Shown piece by piece: positions 63,657 through 64,000 of a stretch of DNA of 64,000 nt. The stretch is from Mariniphaga sp. Its GTDB lineage: Bacteria; Bacteroidota; Bacteroidia; Bacteroidales; Prolixibacteraceae. The stretch lies in the NCBI GenBank assembly GCA_024636975.1, contig JAGXGA010000019.1, forward strand, positions 1 to 64,000, in the 5' to 3' direction. The translations under genes and the position numbers were made by a program. The notes under the pieces were generated by a model. It searched no databases. It was not told where the DNA came from and saw only the letters and a program-made list of their open reading frames with translations. Within the stretch, counting starts at the first letter, position 1; each line of letters opens with the position of its first letter.

Positions 63657-64000
63657 ATGGTAAAATACAAAAGGATTCTTTTAAAATTGAGTGGTGAATC
63701 ACTCATGGGCGACAAAAACTTTGGCATTGATGAAAACCGTTTATATGAATACGCTCAGCAGATTGCAGAAATAACTGCATCAGGGGTTCAAACCGGAATT
63801 GTTATCGGAGGGGGAAACATATTCAGGGGCCTCAGCGGAACGGATAAGGGTTTCGACAGGGTAAAGGGCGATCAAATGGGAATGCTGGCAACCGTCATTA
63901 ACAGCCTTGCCCTGAGCTCATCGCTGAATGCAGCAGGTGTTAAAACAAAAGTGTTCACTGCCATCAGAATGGAGCCGGTGGCCGATTACTATGTCAGGGA
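63657..64000 (+). CDS. pyrH: UMP kinase, N-terminal part (runs off window)
   Basis: PyrH converts UMP to UDP in pyrimidine nucleotide synthesis. Translation from ATG 63657 starts MVKYKRILLKLSGESLMGDK, the standard UMP kinase opening, and continues with 'GIVIGGGNIFRG' and 'DQMGMLATVINSLALSSSL', both conserved. About 114 residues (just under half the usual 235) are visible; the frame is open to the window edge. Confidence 0.95.
   Translation, partial: MVKYKRILLKLSGESLMGDKNFGIDENRLYEYAQQIAEITASGVQTGIVIGGGNIFRGLSGTDKGFDRVKGDQMGMLATVINSLALSSSLNAAGVKTKVFTAIRMEPVADYYVR

Overview
The window looks like a chromosomal segment of a Bacteroidota bacterium, most likely class Bacteroidia and perhaps near Marinilabiliales/Prolixibacteraceae (lineage is inferred; no rRNA is present). 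The evidence is a SusC/SusD pair with co-directional glycoside hydrolases, a type IX secretion sorting domain, a fused LpxC-FabZ, a GSCFA-domain protein, and -7 elements of the TAnnTTTG type with -33 TTTG/TTG at several gene starts.

Layout. 1-3.3 kb is an accessory edge: an IS630-type transposase end against a DUF4405 gene with no visible start codon, two hypothetical genes, a DMT transporter, and a repeat-rich gap. 3.36-20.5 kb (minus strand) is a polysaccharide utilization locus read from susC down to a GH3 beta-glucosidase: susC, susD, a double-LamG lipoprotein, a GH144 lipoprotein, a DUF1080 protein, a T9SS-exported GH144, a sulfatase, a GH43-like protein and GH3. GH144 plus GH3 suggests beta-1,2-glucan or a related glucan; the sulfatase, GH43 and DUF1080 genes suggest the real substrate is decorated. 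No regulator gene lies in the locus. 21.3-29.1 kb (minus) holds a large membrane-anchored hypothetical and the rimP-nusA-infB translation operon.

29.2-33.8 kb (plus) has an HD phosphohydrolase and lpxD-lpxC/fabZ-lpxA for lipid A. After a 1 kb gap full of inverted repeats comes thiL (minus), then sufBCD, sufS, an SBF-type transporter, sufE and a MIP18-family gene for Fe-S assembly, followed by queG. 44.4-50.7 kb has an MG2/TonB-plug protein, a Cys/Met-type PLP enzyme and a class A penicillin-binding protein. 51.0-61.4 kb is a glycogen/alpha-glucan cluster (glgB, GSCFA protein, GH133-like, GT4, GH57-like, glgP), followed by an XRE-cupin regulator, an acyl-CoA synthetase and the start of pyrH.

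The most unusual signals are two 110-bp intergenic palindromes (2794-2903 and 34470-34579), each built of exactly five plus five 11-bp units around the same 12-bp centre. A third, degenerate array with the same 11-bp period but a different unit lies upstream of susC. I do not recognise a described family for these. Other notable points are an exact 165-bp tandem array of paired TGGAA-loop hairpins, a 169-bp MITE-like inverted repeat, and two neighbouring glycogen-cluster hydrolases (GH133-like and GH57-like) that both appear to lack a canonical catalytic aspartate.
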